From positions 62,001 through 126,000 of the forward strand of contig CALXPQ010000001.1 of the NCBI GenBank assembly GCA_944390485.1: a stretch of 64,000 bases of DNA, given 5' to 3'. This DNA comes from Veillonellales bacterium (GTDB lineage: Bacteria; Bacillota; Negativicutes; Veillonellales; Dialisteraceae). Positions 53,847 to 62,290 of this stretch are shown piece by piece; within the stretch, counting starts at the first letter, position 1, and every line of letters starts with the position of its first letter. The translations under genes were made by a program, and so were the position numbers. Under the pieces are notes generated by a model, which was given only the letters and a program-made list of their open reading frames with translations, was not told the origin of the DNA and made no database searches.

Positions 53847-54755
53847 ATGGAAAAACTGGCGCTGATTTTCTGCATGACCGCCGGCGTGATGTGGGCGGGG
53901 AGCGGCGTGGCGGCGCAGCATTTCTTCGCGCACAGCGAGCTCGACGCCATGGATCTCACCACGTTCCGCATGTTCTGCACGAGCTTCATCATGGCGGCGG
54001 TGACGCTGTCCCGGGGCCACTGGCGGAGGAACTGGGCGGTGATGAAGCGGGAGCCGAAGCTCTGGGGCGAGATCCTGTTCTACGGGCTGGTAGGGCTCAT
54101 GGCCATGCACTTCGCCTATTTCGAGGCGATCGATCTGGGGAACGCCGCGGTGGTGACCGTGCTCCAGTACACCTGCCCGGCCATGGTCATCTGCTGGCTG
54201 GCCTTCCGGCAGCGCCGCCTCCCGGAGCCCGGTTCGGCCGTGGCGGTGGTCATGGCGATCCTCGGGACGTTCTTCCTCGTCACGGGCGGGCGGCTGGATG
54301 CGCTCTCCGTATCGCGGGAGTGCCTGGCCTGGTCCATGGCGTCCGCCGTCTTCTATGCGGTGGCCGCGGTGTATCCGAAACACCTCGTGGGCCGGCTGGA
54401 CAATTCCTTCCTCCTCACGTGGGGGATGCTGTTCGGTGCCATCGCTTCGTGGCTCATGACGGACCACCTGAATTTCCTCGATTTCTTCCATGCGGACATC
54501 CTGTTCGACCTGTTCGTCATCGTCGTGTGCGGCACGGCGGTGGCCTTCATCTGCTACAATGCGGGGCTGTCCTACCTCTCCGCCGATCAGGCGAGCCTGA
54601 CGACGACCGTGGAGCCGGTCGCTTCCGTGGTCATGTCCTACATCCTTTTCGGGACGACCTTCGGCTTCGTCCAGGCCGGCGGCATCGTTCTCATCGTCGC
54701 GGCAATCGCCGTGCCGGTCCTGTGGAAGCGGCACATTGCTTCCCGTCCGAAATGA
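53847..54755 (+). CDS. EamA/DMT superfamily transporter
   Basis: 302 residues, ten helices in two EamA repeats. GVAAQHFFAHSELDAMDL and MHFAYFEAIDLGNAAVVTVL belong to the first repeat, and GTAVAFICYNAGLSYLSADQ then TTVEPVASVVMSYILFG to the second. Likely exports amino acids or other metabolites. The ATG is preceded by AGGGGG. It ends at a terminator (54769-54790). Confidence 0.9.
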   Translation: MEKLALIFCMTAGVMWAGSGVAAQHFFAHSELDAMDLTTFRMFCTSFIMAAVTLSRGHWRRNWAVMKREPKLWGEILFYGLVGLMAMHFAYFEAIDLGNAAVVTVLQYTCPAMVICWLAFRQRRLPEPGSAVAVVMAILGTFFLVTGGRLDALSVSRECLAWSMASAVFYAVAAVYPKHLVGRLDNSFLLTWGMLFGAIASWLMTDHLNFLDFFHADILFDLFVIVVCGTAVAFICYNAGLSYLSADQASLTTTVEPVASVVMSYILFGTTFGFVQAGGIVLIVAAIAVPVLWKRHIASRPK

Positions 54756-54768
54756 TACAGGCGCAGAG

Positions 54769-54792
54769 GCCTCCCTCATGGGAGGCTTTTTT
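54769..54792 (+). terminator. Terminator after the EamA gene
   Basis: GCCTCCC/GGGAGGC stem, TCAT loop, six T. Confidence 0.9.
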
Positions 54793-54841
54793 CATGCGGC
54801 GGACGGGAAAGCAGAGGGGGATTTTTCCAGGTCTCTGCATA

Positions 54842-55069
54842 TTGCTTATTCTTATTTCTTATGGTATGATACCCACAGAGGAATAACAATATCTTATCCA
54901 ATCATAAGGAATGCGGTACAGACAGAGCGATTCCTGCGGATGAGAATTGGATTCCGGATCATTCAACGGGAACAGGTCTTGGATGGATCCATGAAACACC
55001 CCCTCTTATTTTCTTTCTCCTGTATTTCCGTAAACAGAAAAGCCTCTTTTCAGGTAGGGGCTTTTTTGT
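54842..55069 (+). ncRNA. Candidate non-coding RNA between the EamA gene and the ABC importer
   Basis: In a 500-base stretch without a convincing gene there is a promoter (TTGCTT, 17 bases, TATGAT at 54865-54870). About 190 bases later a terminator stem AAAAGCCTC/GGGGCTTTT ends in six T (55038-55066). The interval is less GC-rich than its surroundings and contains the hairpin CTTAT/ATAAG. A short open frame from 54940 lacks a ribosome site. From 55070 to 55226 I see nothing certain. No known RNA family recognised. Confidence 0.4.
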
Positions 55070-55226
55070 TTTGCCCGGATATTTTGGGAGGACCGGCCGG
55101 GATGCATAAATTTGCAGCGGAGACCGGACGGCATGCCGGCCCTTCCGGGGAGAGAGAACGGCCGGAAAGAATGCCGGAAATATCGGCAGGGAGCCTGCCG
55201 GACGGCACGGCGGCGCGGCGCTTCCG

Positions 55227-55255
55227 TTGACATGGGTGAATAAATATGCTAATAT
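55227..55255 (+). promoter_or_regulatory. Promoter of the amino acid ABC importer operon
   Basis: TTGACA, 17-base spacer, TAATAT; start codon about 25 bases downstream of the expected transcript start. Confidence 0.8.
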
Positions 55256-55285
55256 GCGGTATACAATTATAGGGAGAGGGACAGA

Positions 55286-56038
55286 ATGAGCGAGAACGAA
55301 AATATCATCTACGACATTCGACATATCAAAAAGAACTTCGGCAAGCTGGAAGTGCTGAAGGATATCAGCATGCAGATCCGGAACGGCGAGGTGGTGACCA
55401 TCATCGGCCCGTCCGGCTCCGGGAAGAGCACCTTTCTGCGGTGCCTGAACCTGCTGGAGACGCCGACCGCGGGCGAGCTGTGGTTCGAGGGGAAGAAGAT
55501 CGATTCCTCCACGGACGTGAAGATGCTCCGCCGCGACGTGGGCATGGTGTTCCAGCAGTTCAATCTGTTTCCCATGTTTTCCGTGCTGAAGAACGTCATG
55601 TACGCGCCGATGCATATCCGCAAGACGCCGGAGAACGAAGCGCGGGAGCAGGCCATGGAGCTGCTGTCGCAGGTCGGCATGGAGGACCACGCCGATTTCT
55701 ATCCGGAACAGCTCTCCGGCGGCCAGCAGCAGCGCGTGGCGATCGCCCGTGCCCTGGCGATGAAGCCGAAGATGCTTCTCTTCGATGAACCGACATCGGC
55801 GCTCGATCCGGAGCTGGTAGGCGACGTGCTGGAAGTCATGAAGGAAGTGGCCCAGCGCGGGATGACCATGGCGGTGGTGACGCACGAGATGCAGTTCGCC
55901 CGGTCGGTGGCCGACCGCGTGGTCTTCATGGACAAGGGGTACATCGTCGAGGAAGGCGACCCGAAGGACATTTTCACGCATCCGAAGGAAGAACGGACGC
56001 AGACATTCCTGAAGCGCCTGCTTCATGCGGATATTTAA
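55286..56038 (+). CDS. Polar amino acid ABC importer, ATP-binding protein
   Basis: 250 residues of the GlnQ/HisP type. Walker [11 protein letters not shown]-loop [18 protein letters not shown], signature [15 protein letters not shown], Walker [17 protein letters not shown]-loop VVTHEM. First gene of a three-gene importer with permease (15-base gap) and binding lipoprotein. Confidence 0.95.
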   Translation: MSENENIIYDIRHIKKNFGKLEVLKDISMQIRNGEVVTIIGPSGSGKSTFLRCLNLLETPTAGELWFEGKKIDSSTDVKMLRRDVGMVFQQFNLFPMFSVLKNVMYAPMHIRKTPENEAREQAMELLSQVGMEDHADFYPEQLSGGQQQRVAIARALAMKPKMLLFDEPTSALDPELVGDVLEVMKEVAQRGMTMAVVTHEMQFARSVADRVVFMDKGYIVEEGDPKDIFTHPKEERTQTFLKRLLHADI

Positions 56039-56053
56039 GGAGGATGCGGCAAA

Positions 56054-56746
56054 ATGGATATGGTCATCGATACAGCAATCAAATATAACGATATATTCAT
56101 GTCCGGGATCAAGGTGACGATCGTCATTTCGATCATGTCCTGCTTCTTCGGACTTCTGCTGGGCATCATCCTGGCATTCATGAAGATCTCCGGCGTGAAG
56201 GTCCTCCAGTTCATCGCGACCGCCTATGTGGAAATCATCCGCGGCACGCCGATCCTGGTGCAGATCTCGCTGGTCTTCTTCGGGCTGCCGTTCCTCGGCA
56301 TCCATTTCCCGAGCTTCCAGATCATGGGCGTGGACTTTGAACGGCTGTCCGCCGGCATCCTGGCGCTGATCATCAATTCCGGCGCGTACGAATGCGAGAT
56401 CGTCCGCTCGGGCATCCAGTCCATCGGGAAGGGCCAGCTGGAAGGGGCGATGTCTCTCGGCTTCTCCAAGTGGGAATCCATGGTGCGCATCATCATCCCG
56501 CAGGCCATCAAAAATATCCTGCCGGTCATCGGCAATGAATTCGTCACGCTGATCAAGGAGTCCTCGCAGGTCTCCGTTATCGGCATGGCCGACCTGATGT
56601 ACACGGCGACCACCATTCAGGGGATCAGCTTCCAGCCGTTCCCGCCGCTGGTCATCGTTGCCGTCTATTACTTCATCCTCACATTCGCCGTGTCCAACGT
56701 GCTGCGCGCGCTGGAATGGAAATTCAAGATCAAGGCGGTGCGGTAA
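56054..56746 (+). CDS. Polar amino acid ABC importer, permease
   Basis: 230 residues, five helices, with the HEAT-type family motif EIIRGTPILVQISLVFFGLP and the cytoplasmic coupling loop EGAMSLGFSKWESMVRIIIP. A single permease gene suggests a homodimer. It is preceded by AAGGAGG. Confidence 0.94.
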   Translation: MDMVIDTAIKYNDIFMSGIKVTIVISIMSCFFGLLLGIILAFMKISGVKVLQFIATAYVEIIRGTPILVQISLVFFGLPFLGIHFPSFQIMGVDFERLSAGILALIINSGAYECEIVRSGIQSIGKGQLEGAMSLGFSKWESMVRIIIPQAIKNILPVIGNEFVTLIKESSQVSVIGMADLMYTATTIQGISFQPFPPLVIVAVYYFILTFAVSNVLRALEWKFKIKAVR

Positions 56747-56780
56747 GGCCGCCGGTTCAAAAAGAAAGACAGGAGACAGC

Positions 56781-57626
56781 ATGAAATACGCACGTAAAGC
56801 CGCCTTGGCGGCTCTCATGGCAGCCGGCGCCTTCGGACTCGCCGGATGCGGCGGAGACAAAGCCGCCGACAGCCAGCCCGCTGCGCAGAGCGCCTCTCAG
56901 GGGAATCTGATGCAGCGCATCAAAGAGAAAGGCACCCTCGTGGTGGGGACCGCTTCCGGCTTCCCGCCCTATGAATTCCTCGATACGTCCAAGAGCGACA
57001 AGACCGTCGTGGGCATCGACATCGCGCTGGCGCAGAAGATCGCCGATAAGCTCGGCGTGAAGCTCGTCGTGCAGGATATGAATTTCTCCGCCCTGCTCTC
57101 GTCCATCGCCGCGGACAAGATCGACATCGCCATTTCCGCGATCAACGCGACGGAAGAGCGCAAAAAAGCGGTGGATTTCTCTGAATCGTACATGCACAGC
57201 CCGCACATCCTGCTCATCCGCAAGGAAGACGCCGGCAAGTACAAGACGCTGGAAGACTTCCGGGGCAAGACCATCGGCGCGCAGAAAGCCACGCTGCAGG
57301 AAGATCTGGCCCGCACCCAGATCCCCGAGGCCAAGGTGGTCGCGCTGGACCGCATCCCGGACATCCTGATCGAGCTGGATCACGGCAAGCTGGACGCGGT
57401 GGCGTCGCAGGGCGTCGTGGCGAAGCAGTACCTCATCATGAATCCGGAGCTGGCCGACTCGGGCGTCAAGTTTGAAAACGTGAGAAGCTCGTCCTGCGTA
57501 GCTATCCCGAAGGGCAACGAAGATCTGGTGAAGCTTGTGAATGAGGTCATCGAGGAGAACAAGGACAACATTCCGAACTGGATCGAGGAATACAGCGAGC
57601 TCGCCGTGGCGAACGCAAAGAAATAA
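56781..57626 (+). CDS. Polar amino acid ABC importer, substrate-binding lipoprotein
   Basis: 281 residues from ATG 56781 (AGGAGA upstream). Lipobox GLAGC with Cys23, then an SBP_bac_3 domain: GTLVVGTASGFPPYEFLD, VVGIDIALAQKIADKLG, DIAISAINATEERKKAVDFS and KTIGAQKATLQEDLA. The arginine of the ligand pocket is in TEERKKAVDFS. The ligand is a polar amino acid, but which one is not clear from sequence. Confidence 0.93.
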   Translation: MKYARKAALAALMAAGAFGLAGCGGDKAADSQPAAQSASQGNLMQRIKEKGTLVVGTASGFPPYEFLDTSKSDKTVVGIDIALAQKIADKLGVKLVVQDMNFSALLSSIAADKIDIAISAINATEERKKAVDFSESYMHSPHILLIRKEDAGKYKTLEDFRGKTIGAQKATLQEDLARTQIPEAKVVALDRIPDILIELDHGKLDAVASQGVVAKQYLIMNPELADSGVKFENVRSSSCVAIPKGNEDLVKLVNEVIEENKDNIPNWIEEYSELAVANAKK

Positions 57627-57645
57627 TTTCATACCTTGGGGAAGG

Positions 57646-57676
57646 ACCGCCGTTCAGTATCCGGCGGTTTCTTTTT
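57646..57676 (+). terminator. Terminator after the importer operon
   Basis: ACCGCCG/CGGCGGT stem with a nine-base loop, followed by TTTCTTTTTC. Confidence 0.8.
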
Positions 57677-57680
57677 CTCA

Positions 57681-57709
57681 TTTACTTTGAAAAAAATCAA
57701 TGTTATACT
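57681..57709 (+). promoter_or_regulatory. Promoter of the lysA-type gene
   Basis: TTTACT, 17-base spacer, TATACT. Confidence 0.55.
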
Positions 57710-57746
57710 GAATCAACTGTTTCCATTCAGAGGGGGAGAAATCGAT

Positions 57747-59024
57747 ATGTCTGTGAAAACCTTACCGTGCAGCGATGAAAAACTTCGTGAAATTGCCGCC
57801 GTCTACGGCACGCCGTTCCATCTGTATGATGAGAAGGGCATCGTGAACTGTGTGAAATCCTTCCAGAAAGCCTTCGCGTGGAATCCGAACTTCCACGAAT
57901 ATTTCGCCGTGAAAGCGACGCCGAATCCGTGGCTGATGAAGCTCCTGAAGGAACAGAACGTGGGCGCGGACTGCAGCTCCATGGCGGAGCTGGTCCTCTC
58001 CGAGACGGTGGGGCTCCGCGGCGACGACATCGTCCTGTCTTCCAACGATACGGCGGATGGAGAGTTCCTGAAAGCAAAGGAACTGGGGGCGATCATCAAT
58101 CTGGACGACATCTCCAATCTGGACGACATGGAGCGCCTCGGCATCGTGCCGGAGAAGATCTGCTTCCGCTACAACCCGGGGCCGGAGCTGACCCGCGGCA
58201 ACGCCATCATCGGCAAGCCGGAGGAAGCGAAGTACGGCATGACCCACGACCAGCTCATGCAGTGCGTGGAATGGGCGAAAGAAAAGGGCATTACCTGGAT
58301 CGGCATCCACACCATGGTCATCTCCTGCGAACTGGCGCTCGAAGGTCTGCTCGGGACGATCAATATGATGTTCGACCTGGCCAACGAGATCCGCGAGAAG
58401 CACGGCGTGACGGTGAGCTTCATCGACTTCGGCGGCGGCGTGGGCATCCCCTACCGTCCGGAAGAAGAACCGGTGGACATCGCTGCGTTGGGCGAAGGGG
58501 CGCGGAAGCTCTATGAAGAAAAAATGCAGGGCTTCGACCATACCCGCATCTCCTTCGAATGCGGCCGCGTCATCACCGGCCCTTACGGCTACCTCGTGGC
58601 CAAAGCCATCCATTACAAGAACATTTACCGCAAGTACATCGGCCTCGACGCCTGCATGGCCGACCTGATGCGCCCGGCGATCTACGGCTCCTACCATCAC
58701 ATCACCGTGGTGGGCAAGGAGAACGAACCGGCCACCGAAGTCTACGACGTGACCGGCTCCCTCTGCGAGAACAACGACAAGTTCGCCATCCAGAGACCGC
58801 TCCCGAAGATCGAGACGGGCGACCTCATCGTCATCCACGACGCGGGCGCGCACGGCCACAGCATGGGCTTCAACTACAACGGCAAGCTCCGCCATCAGGA
58901 GCTCCTGCTCCACGAGGACGGCACGGTGACGCAGATCCGCCGGAACGAGACGCTGTCCGATCTCTTTGCAACGCTCGACTTCCCCGGCCTCAAGGAGAAT
59001 GCGGAGAAAGCAGACAGGAAATAA
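57747..59024 (+). CDS. lysA: Diaminopimelate decarboxylase family protein
   Basis: PLP-dependent fold III decarboxylase, 425 residues from ATG 57747 (AGGGGGAG upstream). The PLP lysine is in YFAVKATPNPWLM; SFIDFGGGVGIPY is the glycine-rich phosphate loop; ISFECGRVITGPYGYLV carries the substrate arginine region; the catalytic cysteine/aspartate segment is DVTGSLCENND. It most likely makes lysine from meso-diaminopimelate. It stands alone between terminators, next to an amino acid importer. Confidence 0.88.
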   Translation: MSVKTLPCSDEKLREIAAVYGTPFHLYDEKGIVNCVKSFQKAFAWNPNFHEYFAVKATPNPWLMKLLKEQNVGADCSSMAELVLSETVGLRGDDIVLSSNDTADGEFLKAKELGAIINLDDISNLDDMERLGIVPEKICFRYNPGPELTRGNAIIGKPEEAKYGMTHDQLMQCVEWAKEKGITWIGIHTMVISCELALEGLLGTINMMFDLANEIREKHGVTVSFIDFGGGVGIPYRPEEEPVDIAALGEGARKLYEEKMQGFDHTRISFECGRVITGPYGYLVAKAIHYKNIYRKYIGLDACMADLMRPAIYGSYHHITVVGKENEPATEVYDVTGSLCENNDKFAIQRPLPKIETGDLIVIHDAGAHGHSMGFNYNGKLRHQELLLHEDGTVTQIRRNETLSDLFATLDFPGLKENAEKADRK

Positions 59025-59044
59025 GGGCGCTGTCCCGCCATACG

Positions 59045-59076
59045 AAAAAGCAGACCGCACAGGCAGTCTGCTTTTT
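59045..59076. terminator. Bidirectional terminator between lysA and the beta-lactamase
   Basis: AAAAAGCAGAC/GTCTGCTTTTT 11-bp stem with A and T tracts, placed between converging genes. Confidence 0.88.
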
Positions 59077-59101
59077 GCGTAGGGAGGCACCATAAAAACG
59101 A

Positions 59102-59986
59102 TCAGAAGGGCAGGACATCCCTTCGCGTCCGGATGATGGAGAGCGCGATCTGTTTCGCGGCGGCGCTGGTGGAAGCGGGATTGTCCGGATCGTCCAGCCG
59201 GACCGCGAAATAGACAGGATGGCCGTTGCGGGTATAGAAGCCGACGAACCAGGCGTCAACAGGTTTTCCGTCAGTTACTCCGAAGCCGGTTTTTCCGTAC
59301 ACCGCGAGGCTGTTCTTTTCATCGGATTCCACAAGCATGATGGATTTCATCACTGCCTGTGCCGCTTGCTTCCGGGGATCCGGTGATTCTGCGAAAATCC
59401 GGCTCAGGACTTCGGTCTGTTCTCTCGGGGAAATTTTCAGAGACGATTCGATCCAGAAGCCTTTCAGGTCATACAGCGGCTCGTTCGTATTGAGAGCGCC
59501 GCTCCAGTCGGAGCAGTCCCGGTTGCCATAGGACAGGCGGTCCAGATACGACTGCACGGCATCCGGCCCCATATCGTCGATGACTTGACGGAAATACCAG
59601 ATGCAGGAACAGCCGAAAGCCTCTTTCAGGGAAATATCTTTGTTCCACTGCTCCAGCCAGTATGTAGTGCCGTTCCAGCGGCGAAGCGAGTGAGCAGGAT
59701 CGATAACGCCGGTCATCAGGCCGGCATATGCGGAAACAATCTTGAACGTGGAGCAGGGAGAGGACTGCTTCTCGCTGAGCGCCGGCTGATAGACGGCGTA
59801 TCGGGTGCGAGCCGGGTCGTAAAAAACGGCCGTGCCGTTCAGTGCACCGAACTCGTCGGAAAAATCGACGGTTTCCATCTGGCTGGCAGAGACCGGCACG
59901 ACAGCGGACTGCGCCTGGCAGAAAGAAGCGGGGACTGGGGCAATCGACACGGCGAGGCCGAGCAGAAGGGCTATGGATTTCATCAT
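59102..59986 (-). CDS. Class D (OXA-type) beta-lactamase
   Basis: 294 residues from the ATG at 59986, chosen for GGAG six bases upstream and because it opens a signal peptide (MMKSIALLLGLAVSIAPVPA). Active-site motifs of class D: Ser79-T-F-Lys82 (PCSTFKI), Ser127-C-Ile129 in place of the usual S-x-V, Tyr153-G-N155, and KTGFG in the C-terminal part. It would act in the periplasm as a serine penicillinase. No blaI/blaR or mobile element is adjacent. Divergent from the gene at 60118, with a shared control region of about 130 bases. Confidence 0.9.
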   Translation of the reverse strand: MMKSIALLLGLAVSIAPVPASFCQAQSAVVPVSASQMETVDFSDEFGALNGTAVFYDPARTRYAVYQPALSEKQSSPCSTFKIVSAYAGLMTGVIDPAHSLRRWNGTTYWLEQWNKDISLKEAFGCSCIWYFRQVIDDMGPDAVQSYLDRLSYGNRDCSDWSGALNTNEPLYDLKGFWIESSLKISPREQTEVLSRIFAESPDPRKQAAQAVMKSIMLVESDEKNSLAVYGKTGFGVTDGKPVDAWFVGFYTRNGHPVYFAVRLDDPDNPASTSAAAKQIALSIIRTRRDVLPF

Positions 59987-60077
59987 GGAATTCTCCTTTC
60001 CAGAAAACAACAGCTTTATTTTGCAGGAATGGCCGGGAACTGTCAATGCAGGACAGGAGCCATTGAAAAATTCATCT

Positions 60078-60085
60078 GCTATAAT
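60078..60085 (+). promoter_or_regulatory. Extended -10 promoter for the secreted-protein pair
   Basis: TGCTATAAT contains a perfect TATAAT (60080-60085) with a TG extension. The -35 region is poor. It lies 33 bases before the ATG at 60118. Confidence 0.5.
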
Positions 60086-60117
60086 GAACATAAGAGTAAC
60101 GGGAAAGAGGAGATCAT

Positions 60118-60615
60118 ATGAAAGGATATGCATGCCTGCTGGCGGCGGGACTGGCGCTCGGCCTGTGGACCGGCGCGGCGGCCTATCCCGGGGAGCCGGA
60201 CGGATTCGGCGATATGCGCTGGGGCGATTCGGTCAAAAAGGTGAGCGAACGCTACGCGTCACAGTATCTGGAGGATACGCTCGGCGGCGGCGCGCTCTAC
60301 GCGGTCCATTTCACCGACTTCACGGAGCAGATGGGCATCCGGGGGCCGCTCGTGGTGACCGCCGCTTTCGACCGGGGAAAGCTCGTGCAGATCAATGTGC
60401 CGCTGGCGCTGGAGAGCGCGGAAGAGACGGAAAAAGCGTTTGCGGCGTATACGGCCCGTCTGGAAGCCCAGTGCGGCGCGCCGGACGAGCATACGGACGA
60501 CACGGCGCTCTGGGTCGGCAGGAAGACGAGCCTGTATGTGCAGAAAACAGAGGAAGGGCTTCTGGTGTGCTTCATGGACGCAGACCGGATGAAAAAGGCC
60601 TTGTCCGGGAAATAA
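60118..60615 (+). CDS. Secreted hypothetical protein (165 aa)
   Basis: A signal peptide of about 22 residues (LLAAGLALGLWTGAAAYPG) is followed by a small alpha/beta domain beginning GFGDMRWGDSVKKVSERY. That opening, an aromatic G-D-W-G-x-S motif followed by a helix, recalls small periplasmic proteins that assess calcium or ligands, but no family can be named safely. One internal pair of cysteines (Cys115 and Cys143 approximately). Strong GAGGAG site in front. Cotranscribed with the next gene. Confidence 0.65.
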   Translation: MKGYACLLAAGLALGLWTGAAAYPGEPDGFGDMRWGDSVKKVSERYASQYLEDTLGGGALYAVHFTDFTEQMGIRGPLVVTAAFDRGKLVQINVPLALESAEETEKAFAAYTARLEAQCGAPDEHTDDTALWVGRKTSLYVQKTEEGLLVCFMDADRMKKALSGK

Positions 60616-60627
60616 AAGGAGGAACGT

Positions 60628-61170
60628 ATGGAAAAACGTAAAATAGCGGCGGCGCTCTGTCTGGCCGCGGCGCTGCTGGCAGTATCGCCGGCGCTGGCAA
60701 GAGGCGGACGGGCGGGCGGCCGCATGGGCGGCGCATCCATCACGCGCACCGCGCCGCGCGCCGTGCCGTCTCCGGCGAGACCGGCGCAGCAGGCCCGGCC
60801 GCAGCAGCCGGCGGGGAACGACGGACAGGCGGGGCAGCGGACGGCGGACCGCCCCATCGATCAGGGCATCGATCCGAAGGATTACGGAAAGCGTAATACG
60901 TCCGGGAACGCGGGCAGCGCAGGCGGCAGTGCCCAGCGGCCCGGACAGACCGCGCCCGCGCAGAACAACTTCACCGGCGGGGGCGGCGGATTCTTCAGCG
61001 GCTTCTCCCTCTGGCCGTGGCTGTGGTTCGCGGGGCACGGCTCTTCGGGCGCCAGCGACGGCACGGACAATGCAGAGGCAGAAGAGCAGGAGCCGGAGAG
61101 CCTGAGCGCCATGCTCGGCCGCTGGTGGGACAGCGTGATCGCCTTCTTCCAGTCGCTCTTCTCGTTCTGA
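60628..61170 (+). CDS. Secreted low-complexity protein (180 aa)
   Basis: Signal peptide to about residue 25 (LLAVSPALARGG), then about 85 residues rich in Gly, Arg, Pro and Gln. These are followed by FTGGGGGFFSGFSLWPWLW and a C-terminal amphipathic stretch (RWWDSVIAFFQSLFSF). It looks like a disordered envelope or surface protein with an aromatic membrane-associating tail. No family recognised. It starts 12 bases after the previous gene (AGGAGG site). Confidence 0.6.
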   Translation: MEKRKIAAALCLAAALLAVSPALARGGRAGGRMGGASITRTAPRAVPSPARPAQQARPQQPAGNDGQAGQRTADRPIDQGIDPKDYGKRNTSGNAGSAGGSAQRPGQTAPAQNNFTGGGGGFFSGFSLWPWLWFAGHGSSGASDGTDNAEAEEQEPESLSAMLGRWWDSVIAFFQSLFSF

Positions 61171-61224
61171 CGGAGGACGCGGAGCGGCGGCCGGAGGACC
61201 GCGGGATTCGGAAAGGAGCGGAGT

Positions 61225-62124
61225 ATGGAACTACGGGTATTGGAATATTTTCTGGCCATCGCGCAGACGGAGACCATCAGCCGGGCGGCGGAAGTGCTCC
61301 ACGTGACGCAGCCCACCCTGAGCCGGCAGATGGCGCAGATGGAGCGGGAGCTGGGCGTGAAGCTTTTCCTGCGGGGCCGGAAGAAGATCACTCTCACCGC
61401 GGAAGGCATGCTGCTCCGGAGCCGGGCAGAAGAAATCCTGGAACTGGTGGACAAGACGGAGACGGATCTGATCCAGTCGGAAACATCGCTCGCCGGCACG
61501 GTGGCCATCGGCTGTGGCGATCTGGCGGCGGTGCAGCAGCTCCCTGCGCTGTGCCGGTCCTTTCATGAAAAATATCCGCAGGTGAGGTTCGATCTGCACA
61601 CGGGGACGGCGGACCAGATCCAGGAGCGGCTGGACCGGGGGCTGGCTGACGTGGGGCTTCTGCTGGAGCCGGTCAACGTGGCGAAGTACGCTTTCATCCG
61701 CCTGAAGCAGAAGGAGCAGTGGGTCGCGGCGATGCGTCCGGATTCGCCGCTGGCCCGTCTGGAAGCGGTATCGCCAGCGGACCTGAAAGACGTGCCGCTC
61801 ATCCTGCCGCAGCGCCTGAATGTGCAGAGCGAGCTGGCGCACTGGTTCGGGGATCTGTATCCGAAGCTTCACGTGCTCTTTACGGCCAATCTGCCGTCGA
61901 GCAGTTCGGTGATGGTCCGGGAGGGGTTGGCCTGTTCGCTCATCATCCGGGGGTCGATCGCATTCTGGGATGAGAAAGCGGTCGTCTGCCGGCCGCTCCG
62001 TCCGGCGCTGAACGCGTCCTGTCTGCTCGCCTGGCGCCGACTGCAGCCGATGAGCCGCGCGGCGGAAGCTTTCGTGGCGCACGCTCAGTCGTATTTCGCA
62101 GAAGAAGAGAGGAAAGAACCATAG
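61225..62124 (+). CDS. LysR-family transcriptional regulator
   Basis: 299 residues. N-terminal winged HTH (1-60): LEYFLAIAQTETISRAAEVL, VTQPTLSRQMAQMERELGVK, then a periplasmic-binding-like effector domain. It lies directly upstream of the flavodoxin-cyclophilin gene on the same strand and probably controls it. A palindrome in the gap (62150-62159) is a candidate site. Confidence 0.92.
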   Translation: MELRVLEYFLAIAQTETISRAAEVLHVTQPTLSRQMAQMERELGVKLFLRGRKKITLTAEGMLLRSRAEEILELVDKTETDLIQSETSLAGTVAIGCGDLAAVQQLPALCRSFHEKYPQVRFDLHTGTADQIQERLDRGLADVGLLLEPVNVAKYAFIRLKQKEQWVAAMRPDSPLARLEAVSPADLKDVPLILPQRLNVQSELAHWFGDLYPKLHVLFTANLPSSSSVMVREGLACSLIIRGSIAFWDEKAVVCRPLRPALNASCLLAWRRLQPMSRAAEAFVAHAQSYFAEEERKEP

Positions 62125-62149
62125 CCTGCGGGCATGGTAGTTCCATAAA

Positions 62150-62188
62150 ATACAAGTATTTGTCATAGAAGTCGGAAATTTTTATCAT
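62150..62188 (+). promoter_or_regulatory. Promoter and palindrome for the flavodoxin-cyclophilin gene
   Basis: TTGTCA (62160-62165), 17-base spacer, TATCAT (62183-62188). The palindrome ATAC-aa-GTAT (62150-62159) abuts the -35 box, a typical LysR-type activation position. The leader is about 95 bases and contains CATGC...GCATG (62200-62227), function unknown. Confidence 0.6.
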
Positions 62189-62290
62189 GTAAGTGTCAAC
62201 ATGCGGTATCGCAGGATGACGCTTGCATGATTTTTTTATGCCGGCCGCGGGGTGAGAGGCCGGGTGGAGACGAAGGGAAGGAGGATTTCC

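Noticed and set aside
54736-55230. A 164-codon frame in the gap before the ABC importer
   Set aside because: It begins inside the EamA gene, has no ribosome site at internal ATGs, and its sequence crosses two terminators.
54959-56860. A 633-codon minus-strand frame across the ABC importer region
   Set aside because: It covers two clear plus-strand genes and has the composition of an antisense shadow.
62252-62290. Upstream in-frame start for the flavodoxin-cyclophilin lipoprotein
   Set aside because: It would add 13 charged residues before the signal peptide; the ATG at 62291 has the ribosome site and gives the same Cys20 lipobox as its paralogues.
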